From Nanobdellota archaeon (GTDB lineage Archaea; Nanobdellota; Nanobdellia; Woesearchaeales; UBA9642), in contig JAKAKR010000015.1 of NCBI GenBank assembly GCA_021813435.1, positions 1 to 59,516 on the forward strand: a stretch of 59,516 nt of DNA. Direction: 5' to 3'. The position numbers and the translations under genes are program-made. Under the pieces are notes generated by a model, which made no database searches, was not told the DNA's origin, and was given only the letters and a program-made list of their open reading frames with translations. Below, piece by piece: positions 17,719 to 26,806 of the stretch (positions within the stretch are counted from its first letter, which is position 1; the number at the start of each line of letters is the position of its first letter).

Positions 17719-18648
17719 ATGCTCAAACAGCTGCAACAATATTATACCAATGTACGACCGGATATCAGAACATTCTACGCGCAAAAGTATATCCAGCATG
17801 CACTACAGGCAGAATGGCTCAGACTCACGACGCAATGGAAACCAACCATTATCGCATATGATATTATCGATGGTTGCACGCGCGCATGTAACGGCTGTTA
17901 TTTTGCATTAAAAGAGCATGGTGAATTAATCAGGAAAGAGAAATCTGATAAAATAATCACTGAATCCCGCAAGCATCATATCCCCTTCATCGGGTTACTG
18001 GGCGGAGAGCCACTCCAGAAAAGCACCATACCCTATATAAAAGAGATATTGCGTGCAAATCCCTCGACCGCATTCTTTGCCTATACGAACGGAGATTATA
18101 TCGCAACAAGAGGATTAGACGAACTTGCATCAGAAAGAAATCTTGCGTATAGCGTCAGTATTGATGGACTGCATGATGCACACAATAACATCCGCGGACC
18201 AAAATCATTCGAACATGTCATAAGCGCATTCAACGAACTGCACAGGAGAAAAATGCTCTTCGGCGCAAGCATCACACTGCGCAACAAGATCATGGACGAG
18301 ATCGTCTCACCGGAATTTCTCGGATTACTCGAAAAAAACGGAGTGCTGTTTGCACACTTCATGAAGCTCAAATCACATGACCACACTAACGTTCCCGTCG
18401 AGACATTTGTTGAGAAAGTTGCGCAATTGCGCGCTGTGGAGAAAGAATATCCGATCCACTTCTCTTATGGCAGCATCGCAAATGGGATTGCACTTTCCAG
18501 AAAATTGCACTATCATGAGTTATTCATAACAAAAGAAGGAGAGACACGCATCGAAAAAACCGAGATGAACAATACCTGCGGAAACATAAACGACGGTCTG
18601 GATCGTGTCATTCAGAATATCAACCAGCAGATACAACGGCAGTCATGA
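17719..18648 (+). CDS. Radical SAM protein (SPASM-less, short)
   Basis: A 309-residue radical SAM protein. The cluster Cys are C53, C57 and C60 (GCTRACNGC), preceded by a YDII strand. The GGEPL motif near residues 95-100 and the SIDG strand match SAM-binding elements of the PqqE/MoaA-like group. A single C-terminal Cys (NTCGN) is left, so there is no full SPASM domain. It is divergent from the glycosyltransferase operon and may modify a peptide or a cofactor. The ATG at 17719 is chosen because a TATA box lies 26 nt upstream. Confidence 0.75.
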   Translation: MLKQLQQYYTNVRPDIRTFYAQKYIQHALQAEWLRLTTQWKPTIIAYDIIDGCTRACNGCYFALKEHGELIRKEKSDKIITESRKHHIPFIGLLGGEPLQKSTIPYIKEILRANPSTAFFAYTNGDYIATRGLDELASERNLAYSVSIDGLHDAHNNIRGPKSFEHVISAFNELHRRKMLFGASITLRNKIMDEIVSPEFLGLLEKNGVLFAHFMKLKSHDHTNVPVETFVEKVAQLRAVEKEYPIHFSYGSIANGIALSRKLHYHELFITKEGETRIEKTEMNNTCGNINDGLDRVIQNINQQIQRQS

Positions 18649-18659
18649 CGCATCCCTAC

Positions 18660-19817
18660 TCATAATACGGTATGGAATTCTATCTCGTTCTCTTTCAATG
18701 CCTTGATTGCAGGAAGTTCTTTGCCAGAGATGTACTCAAGGCTTGCCCCGCCGCCTGTTGAGACATGCGTGTATTTTGATTTATAGGGCAGGACTGCGTC
18801 CTCAGTATCCCCGCCGCCGATGATGACGACTTTGCCGGATTCTGCAAGATACTGCGCAATCTCGCGTGTCGATTTCCCGAATTGTTCTATCTCAAAATAT
18901 CCTAAGGGACCATTCCAGAAGATGGTCTTTGCACGTTTGATATAATCCTTGAATAATTGGATGGATTCAGGTCCGATGTCAAGTCCGATCTCATCTGCAG
19001 GCATATGCACGTCCGCTACTACGGCTGTTTCGCTCTCTTGCGCAATGGTTTTTGCAACGATGATATCGTCAGGTAAGATGATCTTTTCGTTGTTCAGGAG
19101 AAATTTTGCCTCTGCGATGAAATTTTCCTCATAGAGGCTCTTTCCGACCTCATAGCCTTTGGCCTTATAGAATGTGAATACCATTGCCCCGCCGACGAGA
19201 AGATAGTCAACTTTTTTGAGGAGTTCCTTGATGACGCCGAATTTGCTTGAGATCTTTGCGCCGCCAAGGATTGCGATGAATGGCCGTTCCGGCTCTTTGA
19301 GCGTGAGGTACTTTAATTCTTTCTCGACGAGAAATCCGATGCAGCCCGGAAGGTATTTTGCAATCCCTGCAGTCGAGGCATGCGCGCGGTGCATGGTCCC
19401 GAATGCATCATTGACATAGATGTCCCCAAGTTTTGAGAGTCGCTGGGCAAAGGCATCATCGTTTGCCTCTTCCTCGGCGTGGAACCGGAGGTTCTCGAGC
19501 AGGACAATCTTTGCATCAGGGATCTTGACATCGATGCAATCATCAAGCTTGACTACGATTGTTCCGAGAAGTTTTTCGAGCCGCAACGCGACATGGTCCA
19601 TCTTGAGTTTTTCCACAACCTTGCCGTCGGGTTTTCCCAGATGGCTCATAAGAATGACTTGTTTTGCATTATGCTCAAGGATGTATTTGATTGTAGGGAT
19701 GCTTTCCACAATGCGCGTATCTGAGACGACTTCGCCACCAGCATCCAGGGGTACATTGAAATCCACCCGCATCAGGACCCGCTTGTTGTCCAGATTCATC
19801 TCCTTGATTGTTCGCAT
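18660..19817 (-). CDS. pgk: Phosphoglycerate kinase
   Basis: A 385-residue phosphoglycerate kinase, catalysing 1,3-bisphosphoglycerate + ADP to 3-phosphoglycerate + ATP in lower glycolysis. The N-terminal RVDFNVPL, the HLGKPDG loop, ENLRFH and the RAHAST substrate site are all present, as are the C-terminal nucleotide-binding GPLGYFE and GGGDTEDAV stretches. Its wording (ENLRFHAEEEANDD) is close to bacterial enzymes. The start is set by a GCGAGGTGC Shine-Dalgarno before the ATG. It is convergent with the radical SAM gene and stands alone. Confidence 0.95.
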   Translation of the reverse strand: MRTIKEMNLDNKRVLMRVDFNVPLDAGGEVVSDTRIVESIPTIKYILEHNAKQVILMSHLGKPDGKVVEKLKMDHVALRLEKLLGTIVVKLDDCIDVKIPDAKIVLLENLRFHAEEEANDDAFAQRLSKLGDIYVNDAFGTMHRAHASTAGIAKYLPGCIGFLVEKELKYLTLKEPERPFIAILGGAKISSKFGVIKELLKKVDYLLVGGAMVFTFYKAKGYEVGKSLYEENFIAEAKFLLNNEKIILPDDIIVAKTIAQESETAVVADVHMPADEIGLDIGPESIQLFKDYIKRAKTIFWNGPLGYFEIEQFGKSTREIAQYLAESGKVVIIGGGDTEDAVLPYKSKYTHVSTGGGASLEYISGKELPAIKALKENEIEFHTVL

Positions 19818-19929
19818 AAAGCACCTCGCTATAACCAGGGGAACTGGCAGGGACGTTTAAAAATGTTTCCCCGACAGAAAGACTGCAGGCAACATAACCT
19901 TTATAAATTCACTACTCTTACCTCGTTAC

Positions 19930-21483
19930 ATGAGGAAGACTGATTCCAGACCCAAACCGCAAGGATTGAAGGGAGAACATTACGGATATTACGCGCATAA
20001 TCATCACTATAGTCCTACAGAGTTTGCAATGGCATTCATTGCAGTGCATGACCGCAAAGCACTTGAAGGGACGCTTGCAGAAGAGATAAAAAAATATGAC
20101 AAGAAAGAGATAACCGCAAAAGACGTCCCGTTATTCTTTGATCTCATCCAAAAATACCATACCGTACAACCATCTGCAGAAAGTTACCGATCAAAAGGAG
20201 AAGAGGAACAGCTCGCAAAGAACATTATTGATGAAATGGACAAATTATCCTTTGCAGTCAATCACTCACATAAATTCATCAATGATATCCTCGTAGAAGA
20301 ACTCCACCCCACGCCGAGCATGTCAGTAAAGGATCAGATCTCGCTTCGGATCCATAGCCGCAAGCGCGAAACTGCACGCAATCCTTCACGACCACTGACG
20401 CTCATTAATCCCACAATCAGAAAAGAAGGATCGACATACCACTTCGATGACCTTAACAATTTCAGATTTACCGGCGGATCCAAACATGCAACCAAAGGGA
20501 CGCAACGCCGCAACGAGTGGTCGAATCTTCCTCATGAAAAGAGCCTTTTAGAGATCATCGCAAAAAAAGCGCGCATACCCATTGAAACAGTCACTACAGA
20601 TTACACCACTCCACTCATCACTGTGGATTTTGATGCCGCACTCGGATTGACCTACGCGGCACGCAAGCAGGCATCCAATCCTGCAGCAATCAAGCGACTG
20701 CCTGAAGCGCGTGGAGAAATCATTCTTCCATTCGACTTTTCCAAAAATCCCCGCTATGCATTCGAGGCATTCCTCAGGATGTACAGCAACCTTCGCGGGA
20801 AAAACAAGGAGAAGACCAGCGGATCGCGGATGTATGGCATTGACCAATATCTCATGGGTAAAGACATTACTGCAATACAATTCAAAGAGGCATACCAGAA
20901 GCACGCCGTTACAAAGACTGTAAAGATCAGCGGAAAATCCTATCCAAAAAACGCGTACAGCTGGGCGATCGTGCAGGCATTCCACATCCATAATTATATG
21001 CGCCATAGGAATTTTGACGGGCACACCCGGGAATGCGATTATAACGGCACAGAAGTCATCGCATCATCATTCAAGAATACTGCACAGACCCCGCGCAATG
21101 CCCCGACAGAGCATAGTGTAAGAATACTATATACTGAAAACCTGCTTCCTGTCGCGATGTATAAAACAGTCATACCCGCTCCTGTAAAGAAAAATGCCGT
21201 GATCGGTCTTCATACCCCGCCTGTTGAACAGGTCAACTATGCCAAGAGCAGAGCGACTACTGCCCAAGAAACAAAAGGCTGGATCGAGTACGATGAAAAA
21301 TCAGGAAAATACGTCCACGTCGTGCTCCGCGAACCAGAACAGGAAATATTCGAACTCGCTGCAAAGATACTGCAGGAAAATAATGTAAAATGGTTCAATG
21401 GTAAAAAAGTCGATGCATTCAAACTCCGCGGGCTTTACATGGACCAGGGATTTGCATACCGGGAAAAAAATAAGCAGAAATAA
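19930..21483 (+). CDS. Hypothetical protein, 517 residues
   Basis: A large soluble protein with no family I recognise. The first 120 residues are helical and charged; residues about 160-330 hold basic, aromatic and His-rich stretches (NNFRFTGGSKHATKGTQRR, ITVDFDAALGLTYAARKQ, FDFSKNPRYAFEAFLRMY). A possible substrate or nucleic-acid-binding segment is HNYMRHRNFDGHTRECDYNG. The C-terminal 60 residues look like a separate small domain (WFNGKKVDAFKLRGLYMDQG). No membrane helix or signal peptide is seen. The ATG lies about 26 nt after a CTTTATAAATTC TATA box. Confidence 0.55.
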   Translation: MRKTDSRPKPQGLKGEHYGYYAHNHHYSPTEFAMAFIAVHDRKALEGTLAEEIKKYDKKEITAKDVPLFFDLIQKYHTVQPSAESYRSKGEEEQLAKNIIDEMDKLSFAVNHSHKFINDILVEELHPTPSMSVKDQISLRIHSRKRETARNPSRPLTLINPTIRKEGSTYHFDDLNNFRFTGGSKHATKGTQRRNEWSNLPHEKSLLEIIAKKARIPIETVTTDYTTPLITVDFDAALGLTYAARKQASNPAAIKRLPEARGEIILPFDFSKNPRYAFEAFLRMYSNLRGKNKEKTSGSRMYGIDQYLMGKDITAIQFKEAYQKHAVTKTVKISGKSYPKNAYSWAIVQAFHIHNYMRHRNFDGHTRECDYNGTEVIASSFKNTAQTPRNAPTEHSVRILYTENLLPVAMYKTVIPAPVKKNAVIGLHTPPVEQVNYAKSRATTAQETKGWIEYDEKSGKYVHVVLREPEQEIFELAAKILQENNVKWFNGKKVDAFKLRGLYMDQGFAYREKNKQK

Positions 21484-21517
21484 GCACATTTAAAAATAAT
21501 TCTTCAATCCGTATAGC

Positions 21518-21982
21518 ATGAAAAAGGAATCTTCACTCTCTGCATCAAAAGGAGCGCCTGCAGTGCATCCGCTCGCGCGAGTACTGCGCAATTTCGAGGA
21601 ACTCAGGAAAGCATATGACCTTGCTTTTGAGGATCAGACACTCAAGGCAGTCCTCCACAAGATGATTGACCGGCTTGATCTTTATGAGAAGATTGTCGCG
21701 CAGGTCTTGCAGCCTGAGGAATTCCACGCATTATACGAAGCGAATGCATTCACGGATATGGATAAACCCCCTGTCTTTGAACTCTATAAGCGGGTCATGA
21801 TTGCGAATCGTGAGGTGCTCCGCGCAGTCATCAAAAATGATGAGAAGGACCTTATTGCAACTATTGATTATACGCATCGCGAGATCATTGCAATCACTCC
21901 GGAAATCCTTGTGCTTGTCAGCAAGATGAAAGAATCCTGGACGAAAATCAGCAAGAAAGGAAATGTAGGGTATGTCGGATAA
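21518..21982 (+). CDS. Hypothetical helical protein
   Basis: A 154-residue, almost wholly alpha-helical protein, starting with a Ser/Lys-rich leader and containing LARVLRNFEELRKAYDLAF and LHKMIDRLDLYEKIVAQVL, which fit a four-helix-bundle-like fold. No motif or family is recognised. The ATG lies about 26 nt after a CATTTAAAAATAA TATA box, so it has its own promoter although it follows the 517-residue gene closely. Confidence 0.5.
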   Translation: MKKESSLSASKGAPAVHPLARVLRNFEELRKAYDLAFEDQTLKAVLHKMIDRLDLYEKIVAQVLQPEEFHALYEANAFTDMDKPPVFELYKRVMIANREVLRAVIKNDEKDLIATIDYTHREIIAITPEILVLVSKMKESWTKISKKGNVGYVG

Positions 21983-22020
21983 CACATCGACTACGCGACT
22001 ATCACGCTCATAATAACCGG

Positions 22021-22183
22021 GTTACCATCGCTCGCATTGGATCAGGATGTGGACAGAAATTCTTGCCACTTGTTGTGGAAATCAGGATTTCCAAAACATC
22101 TAGAAAATCTCGGATTTTCTCGATGCAATCCTGCAAGAATTTCCCGACGCTACACTGGTTGATGCTCGCACAATGATGGTAAC
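22021..22183. other. Nested hairpin region, candidate structured RNA or mobile element
   Basis: The 240-bp gap before adk has a nested fold. The outer arms GTTACCATC (22021) and GATGGTAAC (22175) pair; inside, GAAATTCTTGC (22056) pairs with GCAAGAATTTC (22133). Within that are two perfect hairpins, TGGAAATC-AG-GATTTCCA and AGAAAATC-TCG-GATTTTCT. No open frame fits. The strand is not known. It could be a small RNA, an adk leader or a MITE-like element. Confidence 0.4.
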
Positions 22184-22222
22184 AGCGTCGTAATCCATAA
22201 CAACAAAAGCAGAGGAGAATGC

Positions 22223-22864
22223 ATGAATATCATCATTTTTGGCCCGCAGGCATCCGGCAAGGGGACACAATCAAAAATCATCGCAGAGAAATACCATCTC
22301 AAGCATCTTTCGACCGGTGACGCGTTCCGTGCAGAAATAAAGAGCGGCACTGCACTCGGCAAATGGATCGATCATAAGATCAATGTCCTTGGAGAGCTTG
22401 TTCCGGACGAAAAGACCAATGAGGTCATTCTTGCAAACAAAGAATACTTCAAGACCGGCATTATTCTTGACGGGTATCCCCGCAATATCCCCCAGTATGA
22501 ATTCCTTAAATCACATTTTAAGATCGATGCCGCAATAGAAGTCACGCTTCCTGATAGCGAGATCATTGAGCGCCTCTCGACACGAAGAATCTGCCCGCAA
22601 TGCAACGAAGGATACAATATCATTACGCTGAGACCTAAAGTCGAGGGCATCTGCGACAAATGCGGAACAGCACTCATCCAGCGCAAAGACGACATGCCTG
22701 AACAGATTAAAAAGAGGCTTGAGATCTATCACACCCAGACTGCCCCAATCACTGCACTCTACAAGCAAGATCATATTCTTTACAGTGTTGACGGAAACAA
22801 TCCGATCCCTGAAGTCACTGCGGAAATTTGCCGGGTCCTTGACCAGTTAAAGGATAAAGCTTAA
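22223..22864 (+). CDS. adk: Adenylate kinase
   Basis: A 213-residue adenylate kinase, converting ATP + AMP to 2 ADP. The P-loop GPQASGKGT is at 7-15, the AMP-binding STGDAFR follows at 30-36, DGYPRN is at 83-88, and the LID domain carries a zinc-type Cys4 site (C124, C127, C144, C147). Length and layout match the long, bacterial-like Adk rather than the trimeric archaeal AdkA. An AGAGGAG Shine-Dalgarno precedes the ATG. The RelA/SpoT gene starts 24 bp after the stop, so nucleotide pools and the alarmone enzyme may be expressed together. Confidence 0.93.
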   Translation: MNIIIFGPQASGKGTQSKIIAEKYHLKHLSTGDAFRAEIKSGTALGKWIDHKINVLGELVPDEKTNEVILANKEYFKTGIILDGYPRNIPQYEFLKSHFKIDAAIEVTLPDSEIIERLSTRRICPQCNEGYNIITLRPKVEGICDKCGTALIQRKDDMPEQIKKRLEIYHTQTAPITALYKQDHILYSVDGNNPIPEVTAEICRVLDQLKDKA

Positions 22865-22888
22865 ATATCTGAAGGTGTTCTAAAAGGT

Positions 22889-24850
22889 ATGAGTGATGAA
22901 GAGCTTAGGGCGCAGACGCTAAAACTTCTCGAGAAAGTCAAATCATATAATCCTAAGGCAGATCTTGCATTCATTGAAAAGGCGATGCGGTTTGCGTATG
23001 ACGCGCATAAAGGCCAAAAGCGCGCATCCGGTGAAGAATACTTCACGCACTGCTATGATGTTGCAATGACTGTCGCAGAGCTCAAGATGGACTATCATTC
23101 CATTGCAGTCGCGCTTCTTCACGATGTCATTGAGGACACGCCAGTCAAGCCCGCAACCATTCAGAAGGAATTCGACAGGGAGACGCTCGAACTCATCCTT
23201 GCACTGACAAAGCTCAAGCAGATCGATGAGAAATCAAAGATGTACGAGGCAAGTGATCTGCGCTCAGAGAACATCCGCAAGATCATTCTTGCAACAGCTA
23301 AAGACATCAGGGTCATTATTATCAAGCTCGCAGACCGATTGCATAATATGCGCACACTCAAGTATCGTCCTGAAGAAAAGCGCAAGATCATTGCGCAGGA
23401 GACCATGGAGATCTATGTTCCTATTGCCCATAAATTAGGCATGAATCTTGTCAAGTCAGAACTTGAGGATCTCTCGTTCAGGTTCATGCAGCCGGAGATT
23501 TATGAGGAATTCAAGCAGAAGATCGCGCTCAAACGGAGCCAACGCGAAAAGCAGATCGAGCAGATCATCAAGGAGATAAAGCACGAGCTCAAAAAAGAGG
23601 GCATTGATGCTGAAGTGTATGGGCGGGCAAAACATTTTTACAGTATTTTTCGTAAGATGCAAAAAGACAATAAGGAATTCTCAGAGATTTATGATCTCAA
23701 CGCGATCCGCATTATCACCGGCAGCATTGCAGACTGCTATGCTGCATTAGGGATTGTCCACAAGGTATGGAAGCCCATCCCGCGAAAATTCAAGGATTAT
23801 ATTGCAACACCAAAATCGAACAATTACCAGTCACTACATACCACAGTCGTCGGAAGCCATGGACGTATCCTGGAAGTGCAGATCAGAACGTACGAGATGC
23901 ATACTGCAGCGGAAGAAGGCATCGCTGCGCATTGGCGTTATAAGGAGCAGGAGCAGGACAAGAAGTTTGACCGCCAATTAGAGTGGCTCAAACAGATCAT
24001 CAACTGGCGGCAGCATTCAGAGGACGCGAATGAATTTGTCGAACTGCTCAAGGTCGATCTCTTCCAGAAGGAGATCTTTGTCTTTACGCCGAAAGGCGAC
24101 AATATCGCGCTCGCAGATGGCGCGACTGCAGTTGATTTTGCCTATGCAGTGCATACTGATGTCGGCAATCATTGCAAATCCGCAAAAGTGAATGGCATCA
24201 TTGTCCCGCTCGATCACAAACTCTCACCTGGCGATATTGTTGAGATCATCACCCAGAAGAATGCGACACCCTCACGATCCTGGCTGAGTTTTGTCAAGAG
24301 CGCATCAACCAAGGTCAAGATCAAGAAAGCGCTCGGCATCGAATATGATCAGACGCCACGGACAAAGGACAGGGACAAGAATCATCCTCCCAAAAAAACC
24401 GAGGGGCTCGAATTCCTTGACGGAAAATTATTATATAATGGCAAGATCCCAAACCTGAAGATCCCGAAGTGCTGCAATCCCAAGGTCGGCGACAATATCC
24501 GGGCATTCAAGACCAAAGATGGAAAAATCGCGATCCACAAGGCAAATTGCATCAATCTTCATGCATATGATTCCCGGACTGAGATAAAGCCCCATGTTGC
24601 GCAAGTACATGTTGAATATTATCCTCTGCGTATCGAAGTGATTGATCGCATCGGGCTTGTTGCAGAGATATTGACGCTCATTGCAAAGGAAAAATTCAAT
24701 GTCAAGACCATCAACACCCGCTTTGCAAAATCTGATCATGCAATCATCACTGTTGAAGTAGAGAAGAATCCGCTCAAGGATATTGATGAATTGATAAAGA
24801 AGATATCAAAGATCAAGAATGTGATCACCACAAGCATCGGCGAGGAATAA
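22889..24850 (+). CDS. rsh: Bifunctional RelA/SpoT-type (p)ppGpp synthetase/hydrolase
   Basis: A 653-residue, full-length RelA/SpoT homologue. The hydrolase HD domain keeps H54, H78-D79, E82-D83 and D149 (LADRLHNM). The synthetase domain keeps R246, D269 (EIYDLNAIRI) and E329 (LEVQIRT). These are followed by a TGS domain (about 390-450), a CCNP zinc-finger-like segment near 525-560 and a C-terminal ACT domain (about 575-650). Both activities look intact. Long RSH enzymes are the rule in bacteria but rare in archaea, so transfer from a bacterium is likely. Its position right after adk suggests one transcript. Confidence 0.93.
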   Translation: MSDEELRAQTLKLLEKVKSYNPKADLAFIEKAMRFAYDAHKGQKRASGEEYFTHCYDVAMTVAELKMDYHSIAVALLHDVIEDTPVKPATIQKEFDRETLELILALTKLKQIDEKSKMYEASDLRSENIRKIILATAKDIRVIIIKLADRLHNMRTLKYRPEEKRKIIAQETMEIYVPIAHKLGMNLVKSELEDLSFRFMQPEIYEEFKQKIALKRSQREKQIEQIIKEIKHELKKEGIDAEVYGRAKHFYSIFRKMQKDNKEFSEIYDLNAIRIITGSIADCYAALGIVHKVWKPIPRKFKDYIATPKSNNYQSLHTTVVGSHGRILEVQIRTYEMHTAAEEGIAAHWRYKEQEQDKKFDRQLEWLKQIINWRQHSEDANEFVELLKVDLFQKEIFVFTPKGDNIALADGATAVDFAYAVHTDVGNHCKSAKVNGIIVPLDHKLSPGDIVEIITQKNATPSRSWLSFVKSASTKVKIKKALGIEYDQTPRTKDRDKNHPPKKTEGLEFLDGKLLYNGKIPNLKIPKCCNPKVGDNIRAFKTKDGKIAIHKANCINLHAYDSRTEIKPHVAQVHVEYYPLRIEVIDRIGLVAEILTLIAKEKFNVKTINTRFAKSDHAIITVEVEKNPLKDIDELIKKISKIKNVITTSIGEE

Positions 24851-24901
24851 GCAATACTGCCTGATTCTATGCGCTTATCGCAAGCGGGCCCGCGCAGGTG
24901 A

Positions 24902-25873
24902 TCACGCTGTCTTTCTCTTGTTTGCAATTGTCCTCTTTTTTCTCTTCTGTGTTTTTCCGAAGAGGATTGATGCAAGCACTGCAACAAATAATGTGAGAAA
25001 CACAATGCCCAGCGATATTGCAAGCGAGATATTCACAAAATCCGCAAGAAGCATCTTGAGACCGATAAAGGCCAGGATGAATGCAAGACCATACTTGAGA
25101 TAGACAAACATATCGTGGACTTTGGCGATGACAAAGTAGAGTGATCGCAGACCAAGGATCGCAAAAATGTTTGACGTGAAGACAATGAATGGGTCGGTCG
25201 TTATTCCAAAGATTGCAGGGATTGAATCGAATGCAAATACCACGTCAGTCACTTCGATCACCATGAGCGTGACAAAAAGGATGGTGACTGCAAGCCGCGC
25301 CTTGTCCTTGACAAAGAACCTGCCGTCCTTATGGTTGCGCGCAACAGGGATTATCCAGTGGATACATCGCACGACCCAACTCTCATGCGGATCATAATCT
25401 TCGTCTTTTTTGAAGATCATCATCAGCGCAGAATAGACGAGAAATATCCCGAAGATATAGAATATCCAATGGAATTTATCGACCAGCGCGGTTCCGAGGA
25501 GTATCAATGCGCCGCGCAGGATGATTGCGCCGATGATCCCCCAGAACAGTATCTTATGCTGATATCTCTTTTCGACTTTAAAGCTTGCAAAGATGAGAAA
25601 TATCACAAAGATATTATCGACACTCAGTGATTTCTCAAGAAGGTACCCGCCCAGGTATTGGAGTCCTGCGGTTCCCCCGAATTCAAGATAGATAAAAAGA
25701 TTGAAGATGAGTGCCATCCCGATCCAGATGCCGGTCCAGGTGAGTGCCTCTTTGACGCTGACCTCGTGCTGTTTTTTGTTGAAGATGCCAAGATCCAGGA
25801 TGAGAAATAATGCGATGAGGATGAGAAACCCGATCCACATGATAATGGGGCTGACGCCAGGGATAGTGATCAT
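24902..25873 (-). CDS. TerC family membrane protein
   Basis: A 323-residue membrane protein with about eight or nine helices. It has the TerC hallmarks: acidic residues within helices (SVDNIFVIFLIF, VIEVTDVVFAFDSIPA), which in the Alx/MntP-like members bind and export Mn(II). The basic tail (KTQKRKKRTIANKRKTA) lies in the cytoplasm. Family members are implicated in metal export, often for secreted or surface metalloproteins. Its start overlaps the stop of the upstream gene by 4 nt, so they are translated in tandem. Confidence 0.9.
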   Translation of the reverse strand: MITIPGVSPIIMWIGFLILIALFLILDLGIFNKKQHEVSVKEALTWTGIWIGMALIFNLFIYLEFGGTAGLQYLGGYLLEKSLSVDNIFVIFLIFASFKVEKRYQHKILFWGIIGAIILRGALILLGTALVDKFHWIFYIFGIFLVYSALMMIFKKDEDYDPHESWVVRCIHWIIPVARNHKDGRFFVKDKARLAVTILFVTLMVIEVTDVVFAFDSIPAIFGITTDPFIVFTSNIFAILGLRSLYFVIAKVHDMFVYLKYGLAFILAFIGLKMLLADFVNISLAISLGIVFLTLFVAVLASILFGKTQKRKKRTIANKRKTA

Positions 25874-26634
25874 GGCATGCTCTTGTGATTTGCAGGATAT
25901 AAATATTTCTTGTTTTTGAGTGGTTTTGGCAATTGATGCATCGTGGTTTCCGGATTATATATCACTTTCTGCCCGTAGAATCCTTCAGGATCATGGACAA
26001 TACGGAATTCCCCGTTACGCGAGATGATCGGATAAGGAAAATCCGTGATCGTGATCGGAATCGTGATAGGAAGATACTGCACGGGTTGATTGATTGTATA
26101 AATACGCGATCCTGCAGGGAAATTAGCGAACCCTTGCCGTTGGACAATATAGATAATGCCCTGCGGAACGATCGTGAATGGTTGCAATGCGCCGATAAAG
26201 ACCTGCTTGGGAGAATGGTTGCTTCCGAACGCTCCCCCATAATAGACCTGCGAGTGAAAATTGCTGATAAGCGCATTGACCTGAGCGACAAAAGGGTCGT
26301 CAGTTGCAACAATGCGTGTCTGTGACGCTCCAGAATACTTTTTTATGAGGTGACTTCCTGATGCAATATCGTGCTGTGAACCCACCAGAAGGCATCCATT
26401 GTCGATGACCTGGTATATTGAATCACGCGTCGAATTGCGCGTAGCGTTTTTTCGCCTATTCTTCCAGTCAGATACTTCGTTGCGCAGTTTTCTCTCAATA
26501 AATTCCAAATCAATAGTAATATCTCCGCTGGAATTATCTCTGTTAGAATTGTTGCTCAGTTTCTCTTCAATACTGCTGTTGTCGCGCTCTCCTACGCAAG
26601 GGTTTTTGCCATCGCCGTTGTCGTCCGATGTCAT
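25870..26634 (-). CDS. Hypothetical protein, operon partner of TerC
   Basis: A 254-residue protein of unknown function. The first 45 residues are Asn/Asp/Ser-rich and probably disordered; a basic RKNATRNSTRDS patch follows; the rest is beta-rich (QVFIGALQPFTIVPQGIIYI, YLPITIPITITDFPYPI). No signal peptide or catalytic motif is seen. The ATG at 26634 lies about 26 nt after an AAATTTATAAATG TATA box; a TTG six codons earlier is less likely. The overlap with the TerC start (ATGA-type) ties it to metal transport, but no more can be said. Confidence 0.5.
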   Translation of the reverse strand: MTSDDNGDGKNPCVGERDNSSIEEKLSNNSNRDNSSGDITIDLEFIERKLRNEVSDWKNRRKNATRNSTRDSIYQVIDNGCLLVGSQHDIASGSHLIKKYSGASQTRIVATDDPFVAQVNALISNFHSQVYYGGAFGSNHSPKQVFIGALQPFTIVPQGIIYIVQRQGFANFPAGSRIYTINQPVQYLPITIPITITDFPYPIISRNGEFRIVHDPEGFYGQKVIYNPETTMHQLPKPLKNKKYLYPANHKSMP

Positions 26635-26806
26635 CGTCACAGATATAAGCAATCATTTATAAATTTAACCTTTCGTGACCACTTCATAGAAGCAACAACA
26701 AAGAAGTGAAGGATAGGCGATAGTATAGCAGAGGAAGAGATGATGGCAGTAAAAGAGATGATGGCAAAGGATACTATCAGCATTGTTCCGGCAGGATGAG
26801 AAATAG

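Noticed and set aside
24851-24901. GC-rich hairpins between the RelA/SpoT gene and terC
   Set aside because: The stems are short (CGCTT/AAGCG, GCGGGCCCGC) and could be a weak two-way terminator, but no T run follows, so I do not call it.
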